From Rikenellaceae bacterium (GTDB lineage: Bacteria > Bacteroidota > Bacteroidia > Bacteroidales > UBA932), in assembly GCA_900769145.1 (NCBI GenBank), contig CAAGFN010000160.1, positions 1 through 64,000 on the forward strand: a stretch of 64,000 nucleotides of DNA, written 5' to 3'. Under the pieces are notes generated by a model. The model made no database searches, was not told where the DNA came from, and saw nothing but the letters and a program-made list of their open reading frames with translations. Shown here one piece after another: positions 8,587 through 18,331 of this stretch (position 1 is its first letter; the number at the start of each line of letters is the position of its first letter). A program made the position numbers and the translations under genes.

Positions 8587-11500
8587 TTAGAATGTTATCG
8601 ACGCTCCACCGGTGATAGTTTTGTAGAGAGGATATGTGGATACTCCCGCATTGACCGTCTCCGGATCAAGATGCCCGTCAGCCGAGATAATGAAGAGATT
8701 GGTTCCACGGACAAACAGTCTCAGTTTCTTGACACCCGCTTTCAGGAAATCAAAGGTATAACTGAGTTCCGCATCCTTCAGTCTGAAGAATGACGCATTC
8801 TGGAGCCAGAATGTGGAATTGACGAAGTTATTTGCCGCCGACCTGGTTGTCAGTGAAGGATATTTTCCGTCCGGATTGTTCTCCGGGTGATATCTTTCCA
8901 GGGCAATGACGGAGTACTTGTCCTCACCGTCAATCTGCCAGAATGAGTTGTCATTGAAGCTCCACTTTCCGGCTTGGGCCGTTCCGCAGAGGAAGAGTTC
9001 CCAACCCTTGTAGCCGAGTCTCACATCGATGCCGGAAGTCAATCTCGGGAAACGGTTTCCTATCATTGTCCTGTCCCTAGAGTCAACGTGGCCATCATTG
9101 TTCGTATCTGCATAGGCAATACTGCCGTTGCCATAATCACCGAAATGCTGAAGAGGGGCACCGTCAAGGGCTACATCCCTACCGAAGAGTCCGAGAGCAG
9201 TGTGTCCGAACATGGCATCCGTCGGTTTGCCTACTGCTACAGTACCGCCGTCCGGATAGTTGACCTGGTTCCAGGAGAGGAGTTTGTTGGCAGTCCACGT
9301 GGCATTCACACCAATCTCATAGTGGAAATCGCCTACCCTGTCATTCCAGGAAATCCTGCCGTCCATTCCCCAGTTCCTGACGGAACCGCCGTTCACAACA
9401 GTGACGAAGTCACCGTGTACGGCTGCAAGATCAGCAGTCTGAGCTGTGACGATATTATTTCTTGTCTCCCTGAAGCCGTCGACGGTTACATTAAGACGAT
9501 GCCCCAGGAATGACCCGTCAATACCGATGTTCAACTCATTGGAATACTCCCACTTCACATCCTTGCCGAAGCGGACGAATGATGTGGTCCTTTCTACAGT
9601 TCCCTTGTTCTGCTCTCCAAGAGTATAGTTTCCTCCGTTCGACCACGCTGTCTCGTAAAGGAGATAGCCGGTATTTCTGTCAAATCCCAGATGTCCGAAA
9701 CTTGCCCTCAATTTTAGAAAATCAACGCCCCGTGCCGATTTCAGGAAAGGTTCATTGGAGATAATCCAGCTCGCTCCGACCGCATATGCCAGGAAATGCC
9801 TGTTTCCCTTGGCATATCTGGCACTGCCCATCAATGAACCGGTCGCCTCAATCGCATAACGCTGGTCATAGTCATATGAAACTCTGAGATTGAGATTCTC
9901 ATTTCTGTGGTTCTGTCCTGAACCGTTCACCTCATTCTGATAGTAGTTATAGAGGAGTCCGGCATCCAAACCGTGCTTGCCAAATACTCTGGAATAGTCC
10001 GCGCGGGCATAGAACCCGAGAGTCTGGTTGAAATTGTCGGATGTCCTGCTCTGGTTGGACTGAAGGCTCTGTTTGCGCATCTGCACGAACTCAATGTCAT
10101 CCATATTGGTCCCGCGGATGGCGTATGTAGGATAAATATTGGTCTGTCCCTGCCCGAAATAACTGTAGTTGTCATACATCAGGGCCGCCTTGGCCTTCAA
10201 TCCCTTGACGAAGATATCGAAGTCGAAGTCCAGGCCAAGATTGACCATACTGTTGATGTACCTCTCGGCATTGAAGCCTCCGTATTCCATATCGGCGAGA
10301 AGATTGCCTCCTGACCTGTTGGTACATCCGAAAAACGGAACTCCATCCTCATTTGGGGCCAGACCGAGGTCTTCGGCCGATATCATCAACGGGTACTCAT
10401 TCGGACGGTTGCCTGACAATGCTCCATACACAGAACTCATATTCCTCTGTCCCCACTCACGCACCTCCAGGCGGGCTGCAGCATCGGCGAAGACATTGAG
10501 ATAGTCAGTGACTTTCACGTCAATGTTGCCCCTGATGTTGAACCTGTCGAGAGACGGGAGCTTGCCCACAGACTCGAAGCCCGTTCCCCGCTTGTAATTG
10601 AGAATAAGGGAGTACCTGATTCTGTCCGTTCCTCCAGTCATATCCACCATAAAGTTCTTGTAAGTACTGGTGTTCCTCGTGAAATAGTCATACCAGTCCA
10701 CATCAGGATAGAGCAGGTCGTTAGGACCTGTAGAATTGCGGTATCCCTCAATCTGTTCCGGACTGTATTTCGGAGCCAGGCCGTCATTGGCCCTGGCTTC
10801 ATTGTAGAGTGCGACATATTCATAGGCATTGAGATACTCCGGCACACGGGCGGCAACATTGACTCCGCACTCTGCAGTGGCCCTGATTACCCTGGTGCCG
10901 GCCTTGCCGCGCTTGGTCGTGATGATAAGGACGCCATTGGCCGCACGCGGTCCGTACAGTATCTTGGCCACGGCATCCTTAAGGACCTCGACTTTCTCCA
11001 CTTCCTCCGGAACAATGTCGGAGATTGTCCTTTCGAGACCATCCACAATGAAGATTGCCCCATTGCCATCATTGCCGTGATTACCCCTGATATAGACATC
11101 CGGAACATTGTTGCCCAGACCGCTTGCGCTCAACATTACCTGAAGTCCCGGGATACGTCCCTGAAGAATATTGGAGAACACCATCTCGGGATAAGCTTCC
11201 AATTCATCTCCATCTATGGAAGATATGGCGGCTGCGGACGTGGATGTCCTTGACCTTATGAGCATTATGCTCTCGGGAACAGTATTCTTTGTCACCGCAA
11301 ACTGAACTTCCTCGAATCCTTCAGCCTGAAGCAGAAGATTCTGTTTCGGCTTGGTGGACAGGGATATGACACCTTCATCATCCGCATTCCACACAAAAGC
11401 GCCGGCGGAGGACAGTATCCTCGCATTGGTCACCGGCCTCCCTTCCGGATCCTCGATTCTAATCTTGAATGACAGCAGTTCAGCCTTTGCTCCGCCGGAT

Positions 11501-11589
11501 TTACGGCCGGACTCAGCCGCAAAGGAATATCCGGATACTAGAAGCAGGGAGGCCAATGCGCTCACTATTATTTTGTATGTATTCATCAT
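8587..11589 (-). CDS. SusC-like TonB-dependent outer-membrane transporter (second pair)
   Basis: A 1000-residue transporter that imports glycan fragments into the periplasm using TonB energy. It has a signal peptide (LLLVSGYSFAAES), a carboxypeptidase-regulatory-like domain (about 40-110), a plug domain (about 125-225, with LQGRIPGLQVM, VPDVYIRGN, AIFIVDGLER and YGPRAANGVLIITTKRGK) and a 22-strand-type barrel ending in a terminal Phe (GGASITF). The usual VVVGYG segment before the plug is not visible; instead there is IRSRTSTSAAAISSI, so its TonB box is atypical. It is slightly shorter than the first SusC and is followed closely by its SusD partner. Confidence 0.95.
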   Translation of the reverse strand: MMNTYKIIVSALASLLLVSGYSFAAESGRKSGGAKAELLSFKIRIEDPEGRPVTNARILSSAGAFVWNADDEGVISLSTKPKQNLLLQAEGFEEVQFAVTKNTVPESIMLIRSRTSTSAAAISSIDGDELEAYPEMVFSNILQGRIPGLQVMLSASGLGNNVPDVYIRGNHGNDGNGAIFIVDGLERTISDIVPEEVEKVEVLKDAVAKILYGPRAANGVLIITTKRGKAGTRVIRATAECGVNVAARVPEYLNAYEYVALYNEARANDGLAPKYSPEQIEGYRNSTGPNDLLYPDVDWYDYFTRNTSTYKNFMVDMTGGTDRIRYSLILNYKRGTGFESVGKLPSLDRFNIRGNIDVKVTDYLNVFADAAARLEVREWGQRNMSSVYGALSGNRPNEYPLMISAEDLGLAPNEDGVPFFGCTNRSGGNLLADMEYGGFNAERYINSMVNLGLDFDFDIFVKGLKAKAALMYDNYSYFGQGQTNIYPTYAIRGTNMDDIEFVQMRKQSLQSNQSRTSDNFNQTLGFYARADYSRVFGKHGLDAGLLYNYYQNEVNGSGQNHRNENLNLRVSYDYDQRYAIEATGSLMGSARYAKGNRHFLAYAVGASWIISNEPFLKSARGVDFLKLRASFGHLGFDRNTGYLLYETAWSNGGNYTLGEQNKGTVERTTSFVRFGKDVKWEYSNELNIGIDGSFLGHRLNVTVDGFRETRNNIVTAQTADLAAVHGDFVTVVNGGSVRNWGMDGRISWNDRVGDFHYEIGVNATWTANKLLSWNQVNYPDGGTVAVGKPTDAMFGHTALGLFGRDVALDGAPLQHFGDYGNGSIAYADTNNDGHVDSRDRTMIGNRFPRLTSGIDVRLGYKGWELFLCGTAQAGKWSFNDNSFWQIDGEDKYSVIALERYHPENNPDGKYPSLTTRSAANNFVNSTFWLQNASFFRLKDAELSYTFDFLKAGVKKLRLFVRGTNLFIISADGHLDPETVNAGVSTYPLYKTITGGASITF

Positions 11590-11616
11590 CGTGTGTTTTA
11601 GATTTGAAGAAAATCA

Positions 11617-13497
11617 TCACCAGAGCGGGTTCTGTACAAGATTGTTCAATGAGGCCACATCGTTCATCGAGAACGGATACCAGTAATTCCTCATTTCGAA
11701 TACTCTCTGTTCAGGGATCACGTCCACTACCTCGTAAGTGAACTTGAGAGTGGATTTATCCGCAACTTTGGCGTGATTAGGGTCAAGCGGTATCGCCTTG
11801 ATTCCCTTGATCGGATACTGTTCCCCGAACAGTTCGTGCGCAATCATCCATCTGCGGATATCCCACCAACGGTTGTTCTCGAACATCAACTCGACGCAAC
11901 GCTCGCGGCGATAAGCCTCACGGAACGCCACAGGATCATTGACTATCACTTCAGGGATATCGCTGACACCGGCCCTCGCGCGTATCACATTAAGAGCCTC
12001 CTCGGCGGTCATATCACAGCCGTCAACTTTGGCAGTCGCACTTCCTGTCGCCTCAAATGACGCCTCGGCGAAATCCAGATATATCTGGGCAAACCTGATG
12101 TAAACCGTTATGTTCCTGTATTTGCGGTATTCACCCATAAAGGTGTCTGCCCCTTCCCAGATATATTTCTTGCACATATATCCAGTCACCTGACGGTTGT
12201 TGGTAGCCTTGTTCTCCGCAGCCTCCTTGTAAAGGTCTCCTCCCTGATACAATGTGATGTAGAGTTTCTCTCCCGTAACCTTCTGTCCCCACTTCTCGCC
12301 CGGGACAAGTATATTGTTGGCGAAGCGCGGATCCCTGTCCTTGTAAGGGTCCTGCGGATCATATCCTGAGCGGGCATCCGCTATCGGCCAGTATTGTCCG
12401 TCCGGGCCGCATTTCTCGAACATATCCACCATGTTCTGGGTAGGACAGCAATATGCCACTGCGTCATTTCCGGTTCCTTCGGCATACACTCCCGGAAGCC
12501 ACATTGTCCTGAGATATCTTGTAAATGCCTCATTCTTGTTCACGGTTGCCCCAGGAGTGGCCTGAGATCTGTTGTACCAGAGATATTCAGGCTGGGTGTA
12601 TGGGGGTGCGGTCCAGTAGAATATATGCCTGTAGGACTCTCCGCCAGGCATAAGCGCATAGCCGAACTGCGGATTTCCCGTCACATACTTTATGACATCG
12701 TATGCAGCCTTTGCTGCCACCGCGGCTCTTTCCTTGTCATAATTCTTAATCTCAATGGTCTTGAGATCATTCTGCATCAGCGGGCTGGCATCATAGAGGC
12801 AGGCCATGGACTTCACTGCCATCGCAGCCACCTTGGTAGGACGCCCTGTGTTGTCGGTATCCCACACATCGGGCAGGAGGGAAATCGCCTTGTCAAGGTC
12901 CGAAACCATCCAGTCGTGAGACTCGTGATATGTCATCCTCGGACGGTCCTCCTCACCTTCTCCGATGAAGAGCATATCGAATTTCGGCATTCCCCCATAT
13001 CTCTTTATGAGCTGGAAATAGAACCATGCACGGAGAAAATAAGCCTGGCCGAGCAGTTCGTCTTTCTGGGCACCGGTGATGACATTGACCTTGTCAACAT
13101 CCCTGATGACCCTGTTCACGATACGCAGACCCTTGTAGGAATGGTAGATGGACGTGCCGCCATTGTCGGAACTGTTGCCGATTTCGTATGCGGTAATGTT
13201 CTGGGAGAGCCAGTTTCCTGAGTTTAGAACCCTGGACTCCGCACTGTTATAGATACAACCAAGTTCATCCGAGAATGTTCCAGGATGGGAACGTCCGTTA
13301 TTGGTTCCATGATATTTGTATATCTGGTCAAGATATGCGTATGCCCCGTCCAGAAAACCGCGGAAAGAATTGTAATCCTTATAGACATCAGATTCCGACA
13401 ATCCCATATCAGGAGATTTGTCTAGAAAATCCTCGCAGGAAGTAAGACATCCTACGGAAATCAGAAGTACCGACAGAATTATTGTAAGTCTTTTCAT
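11617..13497 (-). CDS. SusD-like outer-membrane glycan-binding lipoprotein (first pair)
   Basis: A 626-residue RagB/SusD protein with lipobox VGCLTSC, and a second possible acylation Cys (SC, residue 21) near the end of the signal. SusD hallmarks are present: EDFLDKSPDMGLSESDVYKD near the N-terminus, GQAYFLRAWFYFQLIKRYGG, an IYLDFAEASFEATG segment and a YRRERCVELMFENNRWWDIR motif. It partners the 1057-residue SusC just upstream (21-base gap). Its sequence differs clearly from the second SusD, so the two pairs probably bind different fragments or different parts of the same glycan. Confidence 0.96.
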   Translation of the reverse strand: MKRLTIILSVLLISVGCLTSCEDFLDKSPDMGLSESDVYKDYNSFRGFLDGAYAYLDQIYKYHGTNNGRSHPGTFSDELGCIYNSAESRVLNSGNWLSQNITAYEIGNSSDNGGTSIYHSYKGLRIVNRVIRDVDKVNVITGAQKDELLGQAYFLRAWFYFQLIKRYGGMPKFDMLFIGEGEEDRPRMTYHESHDWMVSDLDKAISLLPDVWDTDNTGRPTKVAAMAVKSMACLYDASPLMQNDLKTIEIKNYDKERAAVAAKAAYDVIKYVTGNPQFGYALMPGGESYRHIFYWTAPPYTQPEYLWYNRSQATPGATVNKNEAFTRYLRTMWLPGVYAEGTGNDAVAYCCPTQNMVDMFEKCGPDGQYWPIADARSGYDPQDPYKDRDPRFANNILVPGEKWGQKVTGEKLYITLYQGGDLYKEAAENKATNNRQVTGYMCKKYIWEGADTFMGEYRKYRNITVYIRFAQIYLDFAEASFEATGSATAKVDGCDMTAEEALNVIRARAGVSDIPEVIVNDPVAFREAYRRERCVELMFENNRWWDIRRWMIAHELFGEQYPIKGIKAIPLDPNHAKVADKSTLKFTYEVVDVIPEQRVFEMRNYWYPFSMNDVASLNNLVQNPLW

Positions 13498-13518
13498 GCT
13501 TTCAAAATTTATATTCCA

Positions 13519-16500
13519 TTAGAATGTCAGCCTGAGACCTGTGTTGTATCTCTTGATCAGCGGATAAACATCATTTCCGGATGTTTCCGGGTCCCTTCTC
13601 TTGTCCACTCCGGAGAATGTGAAAAGATTGTTGCCGTTCACATAGACCTGAAGCCTGCTGATTCTCGCAGCCCGGAGCCATTTCTTCGGAAGTTCATAAC
13701 TTAGTTCAACCTCCTTGAGCCTGGCATAAGAATGGTCAACATAGGTGTAGGTGCTGCCTTTGGTATTGTAATGATTCTTCTCCAGATGGGCTGCAGGTCT
13801 TGAAACCCCGTTCATACCGGCCTTTGCCACTGTCCATCTGTCAAGAGTTTTCGGCTGGGCCTTGACATTGGACTCAGGGAAATCCCAGAGGAACTGTGAA
13901 AGTTGATCCTTGTACACTCCCGTAGCGGCATATAGCATTGCACTGAAGCCGAGTCCCTTCCAGTTGAATCCAATACTTAGACTTCCTGTGGTAACAGGGT
14001 AGCTCAAGTGCTTCATCGGAATCATATCCTTGTCATTGATGACTCCATCGGCATTGTAGTCCATATAGGCGAAGTCACCCGGGTCCAGCTTGTTCTGTGC
14101 GGCATTGGTGATATTCACCGTACTGTAGTTGAATATATCATCGATTGAGGTCAGATTGCCGGCCACTATATACCTTGTCTGATACCCGATAGGCTTCCCG
14201 GCTTTCTTGAGGTAGTCGTCAAGCTTGGACGGATCATCTCTGAACACCACACGGTTCTCGCTTGTGGAGAAATTGAGTTTTGCGAAATAATGGAAATCCG
14301 TCCCGGCTTTCGCCGCCCACCCCATTTCGACATCAATACCGTGATTCTTGGTCTTGCCTATGTTCACGGACGGGAGGCCTGCTCCCACCCAAGGAGCCAC
14401 CGTGTTCCTGGACATCAGGATACCGCGTCTCTTCTCGCTGAACAGGTCAACGGCAATCCTGAGATTGTGGACAAGAGTAAGTTCAATACCGAGATTCTGC
14501 TTGATGGCAGTCTCCCATGTCGCATTCGGATAAGCAAGGCTGCCCTCCGTATATATAGGCCCGAAATTCACGGTCTGGTCGTATCCGAACTGGGCATTGC
14601 CGCCTGAACTGTAAAGCTGGATATAGTTGAACCTTCCCGCACCCCTGTCGCTACCTACCATACCGTAGGAATAGCGAAGCTTGAGATTGTTGAGCCATTT
14701 TTGCTTAAGACTCTTCATAAACGGTTCCTCTGTAACCCTCCAGCCCACTGAGAACGACGGGAAGAATCCGAATCTCTTGCCCGGGGCAAATTTCTCGGAC
14801 CCGGTATATGAGGCATTGGCCTCTGCAAGATAGCGTTCCTTCCAGTTATAGGTCACGCGACCGACCCAGGCCTCCTCGAATGAGGAGAATGCCACTGAGG
14901 AGCCGCTTCCGGAGTCGGCCACCCTTCTGTTGAAGAGGGCCAACGCAGTCACATCGTGTCCCTTGAAGTTCCTGGCATAGTTCAATGCCACTTCATAGTA
15001 GAGTTCCCTGGTATGTCTCGAGAAATTGTCATAGGATGTCCCTACCGGCCTGTCATCCTCAATCTGGGCATCAGGGAACCTGAGTTCGGTAAGCAGCGGA
15101 TATGTAACGGAGCCGTCTTCGGCTACAATCGGATTGGCATAGTCGTATGTCCTGTAGTACCTTACAGCCACGGCCTTGCTGGACTCCGAGTCGGCGATTT
15201 CATATATCCTCGCCTTCATGATGCTGGATGACTTGCTCTGGGAACTGGTATATGATACAGAACCTTTCACAGACAGTCCTTTGGTAATCATGCTGAGGTC
15301 CTGATTGAGCACCACGTCATAGAAGCCCTGATAACTTGTGTATTGTCTCTGCCCCTGAAGGTTCATCTGCACGTAGATATTGCTGCCTCCAAGATTGTCG
15401 GAACCGTAATATCCGTCGGAATACATAATAGGGAACATGTTGGAAGGTGTCTCAAGCAAAGGCTTGAAGATATATGAGTCACCTCCGTCAGGGTCCCTGT
15501 AGCCAGGCTGGTTCCTGTAGGACATCTTGCCTGCGATATTCACGGAGAGCTTGGTCGTCTTCGTAATCTGGAAGTCCATATTGGACCTGAAATTGTACCT
15601 CTGATACCAGAAACGCGGATCAAACTCGTCCTGCTTCTGAATATTGAATATATCGCCGTCGTTGAGATATCCCAAAGAAGCAAAATAGGTTACTCTGTCC
15701 GAACCGCCTCTTACGTTGAGATTGTAATTCTGCGAGAATCCGAAATTCTTGACAGACTGGTCCCACCAGTCAACTTCCGGAAAATAATCATTGTACGGGC
15801 CGTAATTGCCTATACGGTAGGCCTCCTCCCATGCAGAAACGGTTGATTCCGGTATAACCTTGTCCCAGAGGCCATCATTTGCGGCAGCCTCATTGAACAT
15901 CTTCATTGCAGTAGGATAGTCAGCCCATTCATAATCCGTAGTCGGTTGTTTGAAACCGAAGTTGGCAGAAAAGTTGACGGTAGTCCTGCCGCTATCTCCT
16001 CTCTTGGTGGTCAGAAGTATTACTCCGTTCGCACCCTTGACTCCGAACACAGCAGTGGCCGAAGCGTCCTTAAGCACTGAGATGGATTCTATTTCATTGA
16101 TATCCACATCGTTGAAATCACGTTCAATTCCATCCACGAGGACGAGAGGGGCTGCCGAACCCCAGGTGGCCTTGCCTCGGATGAAAATACTGGCGGCATC
16201 ACTTCCCGGCTTGGAGTTGGTGCTGATGGATACAACTCCGGCCAACTGGCCCTGAAGAGCCTCAGAGACTGAATTAACCCTTGTGGCCTTTTCCAGATCC
16301 TCACCCTTGGCCGTACTGATGGAACCGACACTGGAAGCCTTCTTCTGCTGTCCATATCCCACGACCACCGTTTCCTCGAGCATCACGGCATCAGCAGTCA
16401 TCGCCACGACAACAAAGGCCTGTCCGGCCTTCACCTTGAAAGACTCGTCCTCGTATCCGATACAGGAAAATATCAGTTCGGTACCGGGAGCAACCCTCAT

Positions 16501-16692
16501 TGAGAAATTGCCGTCAATGTCAGTACTCGTTCCGGTAGTCGTCCCCTTCACGGTAACATTGGCACCGATGACAGGCTCGCCGGTAGAGTCATCCCTTACC
16601 TCTCCGGAGAGAATTATCTCCTGAGCCTGAAGGGCTGGCGATGCCAGTAGCAGAGCAAAGACAAACAGGCATTTGAATACTTTTGTCCTCAT
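13519..16692 (-). CDS. SusC-like TonB-dependent outer-membrane transporter (first pair)
   Basis: A 1057-residue SusC/RagA-family transporter and the first gene of the five-gene unit. It has a signal peptide (LASPALQAQE), a CarboxypepD_reg-like domain (about 27-105, ending VVVAMTADAVMLEE), a classic TonB-box/plug junction (ETVVVGYGQQKKASSVGSIS), and plug motifs (LQGQLAGVVSIS, ASIFIRGKATWGSAAPLVLV, VFGVKGANGVILLTTKRG). The barrel ends in a terminal Phe (NTGLRLTF). It should import oligosaccharides captured by its SusD partner. The -7 element at 16720-16727 gives a short leader of about 20 bases. No regulator gene is next to it. Confidence 0.97.
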   Translation of the reverse strand: MRTKVFKCLFVFALLLASPALQAQEIILSGEVRDDSTGEPVIGANVTVKGTTTGTSTDIDGNFSMRVAPGTELIFSCIGYEDESFKVKAGQAFVVVAMTADAVMLEETVVVGYGQQKKASSVGSISTAKGEDLEKATRVNSVSEALQGQLAGVVSISTNSKPGSDAASIFIRGKATWGSAAPLVLVDGIERDFNDVDINEIESISVLKDASATAVFGVKGANGVILLTTKRGDSGRTTVNFSANFGFKQPTTDYEWADYPTAMKMFNEAAANDGLWDKVIPESTVSAWEEAYRIGNYGPYNDYFPEVDWWDQSVKNFGFSQNYNLNVRGGSDRVTYFASLGYLNDGDIFNIQKQDEFDPRFWYQRYNFRSNMDFQITKTTKLSVNIAGKMSYRNQPGYRDPDGGDSYIFKPLLETPSNMFPIMYSDGYYGSDNLGGSNIYVQMNLQGQRQYTSYQGFYDVVLNQDLSMITKGLSVKGSVSYTSSQSKSSSIMKARIYEIADSESSKAVAVRYYRTYDYANPIVAEDGSVTYPLLTELRFPDAQIEDDRPVGTSYDNFSRHTRELYYEVALNYARNFKGHDVTALALFNRRVADSGSGSSVAFSSFEEAWVGRVTYNWKERYLAEANASYTGSEKFAPGKRFGFFPSFSVGWRVTEEPFMKSLKQKWLNNLKLRYSYGMVGSDRGAGRFNYIQLYSSGGNAQFGYDQTVNFGPIYTEGSLAYPNATWETAIKQNLGIELTLVHNLRIAVDLFSEKRRGILMSRNTVAPWVGAGLPSVNIGKTKNHGIDVEMGWAAKAGTDFHYFAKLNFSTSENRVVFRDDPSKLDDYLKKAGKPIGYQTRYIVAGNLTSIDDIFNYSTVNITNAAQNKLDPGDFAYMDYNADGVINDKDMIPMKHLSYPVTTGSLSIGFNWKGLGFSAMLYAATGVYKDQLSQFLWDFPESNVKAQPKTLDRWTVAKAGMNGVSRPAAHLEKNHYNTKGSTYTYVDHSYARLKEVELSYELPKKWLRAARISRLQVYVNGNNLFTFSGVDKRRDPETSGNDVYPLIKRYNTGLRLTF

Positions 16693-16719
16693 AAGTTATC
16701 AATTCTAATGTTATAGCCG

Positions 16720-16727
16720 CAAATATA
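16720..16727 (-). promoter_or_regulatory. -7 element for the susCD operon
   Basis: Reads TATATTTG on the minus strand, 27 bases before the susC ATG. With 16877-16884 on the other strand it forms a divergent promoter pair in a 214-bp intergenic region that otherwise shows no gene. Confidence 0.65.
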
Positions 16728-16876
16728 AACATATATAAATTGCAGAGCCGACTACATTTCATTCAAAAAGGTTGGAAAATCATTCCCCGGCGCATAAATG
16801 CCCGAGGAAACACTCCCTGGCAGATTTTCAATACTATTTGAATTGAATTTCATCCCGACTACGTCAAATTATCGTC

Positions 16877-16884
16877 TATATTTG
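16877..16884 (+). promoter_or_regulatory. -7 element for the sulfatase / sulfatase-GH2 pair
   Basis: TATATTTG on the plus strand, 22 bases before the sulfatase ATG at 16907. It is the divergent partner of the susC promoter, so both transcription units may share control. Confidence 0.65.
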
Positions 16885-16906
16885 CGGTTGTATAATAACT
16901 TCCACT

Positions 16907-18328
16907 ATGAATACAAAACTGCTTCTGTCATCGGCGGCATTGCTCCCGCTGACCCTGACATCCTGCGGAGACAAGACCGCCAAGGCTGAACGGCTCCCCA
17001 ATGTCATATATATAATGGCTGACGACCTAGGAATCGGAGACCTCGGCTGCTACGGGCAGAAAATGATAAAGACGCCCGGCATCGACTCGCTGTCCCGCCT
17101 CGGAATGACATTCGCCAACCACTACTCCGGCTCCACCGTCAGCGCTCCTTCCAGATGCTGCCTGATGACCGGAAAACATACGGGTCACAGTTTCATCCGC
17201 GGCAACAAGGGTAATCCCGACACCGTCCTGAAGACCCATTTCGACTACCCTCTGGACGGAAGCGAGCTGACCGTCGGTGACCTTTTCAAGGAAGCCGGCT
17301 ACACCACAGCCTGCGTGGGCAAATGGGGTCTTGGAGGACCGCGTACCACGGGCCATCCGAACCGCAGGGGCTTCGACTACTTCTTCGGCTATCTCGGCCA
17401 GGGCCGCGCGCACAGATATTATCCTGACTATCTCTGGGAGAATGAGGAGCAGGTAATGCTCGACAAAAAAGTATATTCGCACGACCTGATGATGAGCAAG
17501 GCCCTCGATTTCGTCAATGAAAATGCGGACAAGCCTTTCTTCCTATATCTCACCCCTACCATCCCGCACGCCGACCTCATCGTGCCGGAAGGCGAACTCG
17601 GGGAATATGACGGAATGTTCGAGGAAAAGCCGTATATCAACAAGTCCAAGGACGGCAAGGGCTACACCAGCCAGCCCAAGCCGCGAGCCACATACGCAGC
17701 CATGGTGAGCCGCCTCGACAGGGATGTAAGCAGGCTGATGGGGCTTCTCAGGGCCAAGGGCATAGCCGACAACACCATTGTCATCTTCACCTCCGACAAC
17801 GGAGTGCACAAGGAAGGCGGACACGACCCTGACTACTTCGACTGCAACGGGGACTTCCGCGGAATCAAGCGTGATCTCTATGACGGCGGAATCCACACCC
17901 CGTTCATCGTCTATTGGCCGGGAGTAATCGAGCCTGGCAGCACCACGGACCACGTATCGGCATTCTGGGACTTCATGCCTACAGTCTGCGACCTCATCGG
18001 AGTCAAGGCCCCGAAGGACATCGACGGCATCTCATACCTCCCGACATTGACCGGGAAAGGCAAGCAGAAGAAGCACGACTATCTCTACTACGAGTTCCAT
18101 GAGAAAGAAGGCCGCAAATGCGTGCTGAAGGACGGCTGGAAACTGGTCCAGCTCAGGGTCAATGTGCCTGGGGAAACATATTTCGAACTCTACGACCTCA
18201 ACACCGACCCTGAGGAAAACAACAATGTCCTTGAAGCCAATCCTTCCAAGGTCAAGGAACTAAAGAAGATAATGGAGGAGGCCCGCACGGAGAACCCTAA
18301 CTGGAATTTCACACCGGACGCACCATAA
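16907..18328 (+). CDS. Serine-type arylsulfatase lipoprotein (S1 family)
   Basis: Hydrolyses a sulfate ester, probably on a sugar. The 473-residue protein has a lipobox (LTLTSC, Cys20). Sulfatase motifs are complete: metal ligands in MADDLGIGD (Asp39, Asp40), the formylglycine motif SAPSR (Ser79 to Arg83) within CCLMTGKHTGH, CVGKWGLGG, and TSDNG followed by H-x-x-GG. The modified residue is Ser, not Cys, so it needs an anaerobic sulfatase-maturating radical SAM enzyme; none is encoded in this window. It is closely similar to the sulfatase at 22911-24296, with an identical stretch around the active site. The next gene starts 3 bases after its stop, so the two are co-transcribed. Confidence 0.96.
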   Translation: MNTKLLLSSAALLPLTLTSCGDKTAKAERLPNVIYIMADDLGIGDLGCYGQKMIKTPGIDSLSRLGMTFANHYSGSTVSAPSRCCLMTGKHTGHSFIRGNKGNPDTVLKTHFDYPLDGSELTVGDLFKEAGYTTACVGKWGLGGPRTTGHPNRRGFDYFFGYLGQGRAHRYYPDYLWENEEQVMLDKKVYSHDLMMSKALDFVNENADKPFFLYLTPTIPHADLIVPEGELGEYDGMFEEKPYINKSKDGKGYTSQPKPRATYAAMVSRLDRDVSRLMGLLRAKGIADNTIVIFTSDNGVHKEGGHDPDYFDCNGDFRGIKRDLYDGGIHTPFIVYWPGVIEPGSTTDHVSAFWDFMPTVCDLIGVKAPKDIDGISYLPTLTGKGKQKKHDYLYYEFHEKEGRKCVLKDGWKLVQLRVNVPGETYFELYDLNTDPEENNNVLEANPSKVKELKKIMEEARTENPNWNFTPDAP

Positions 18329-18331
18329 AAT

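Noticed and set aside
12394..13221. 275-codon plus-strand open frame
   Set aside because: Antisense to a clear SusD gene; no domain.
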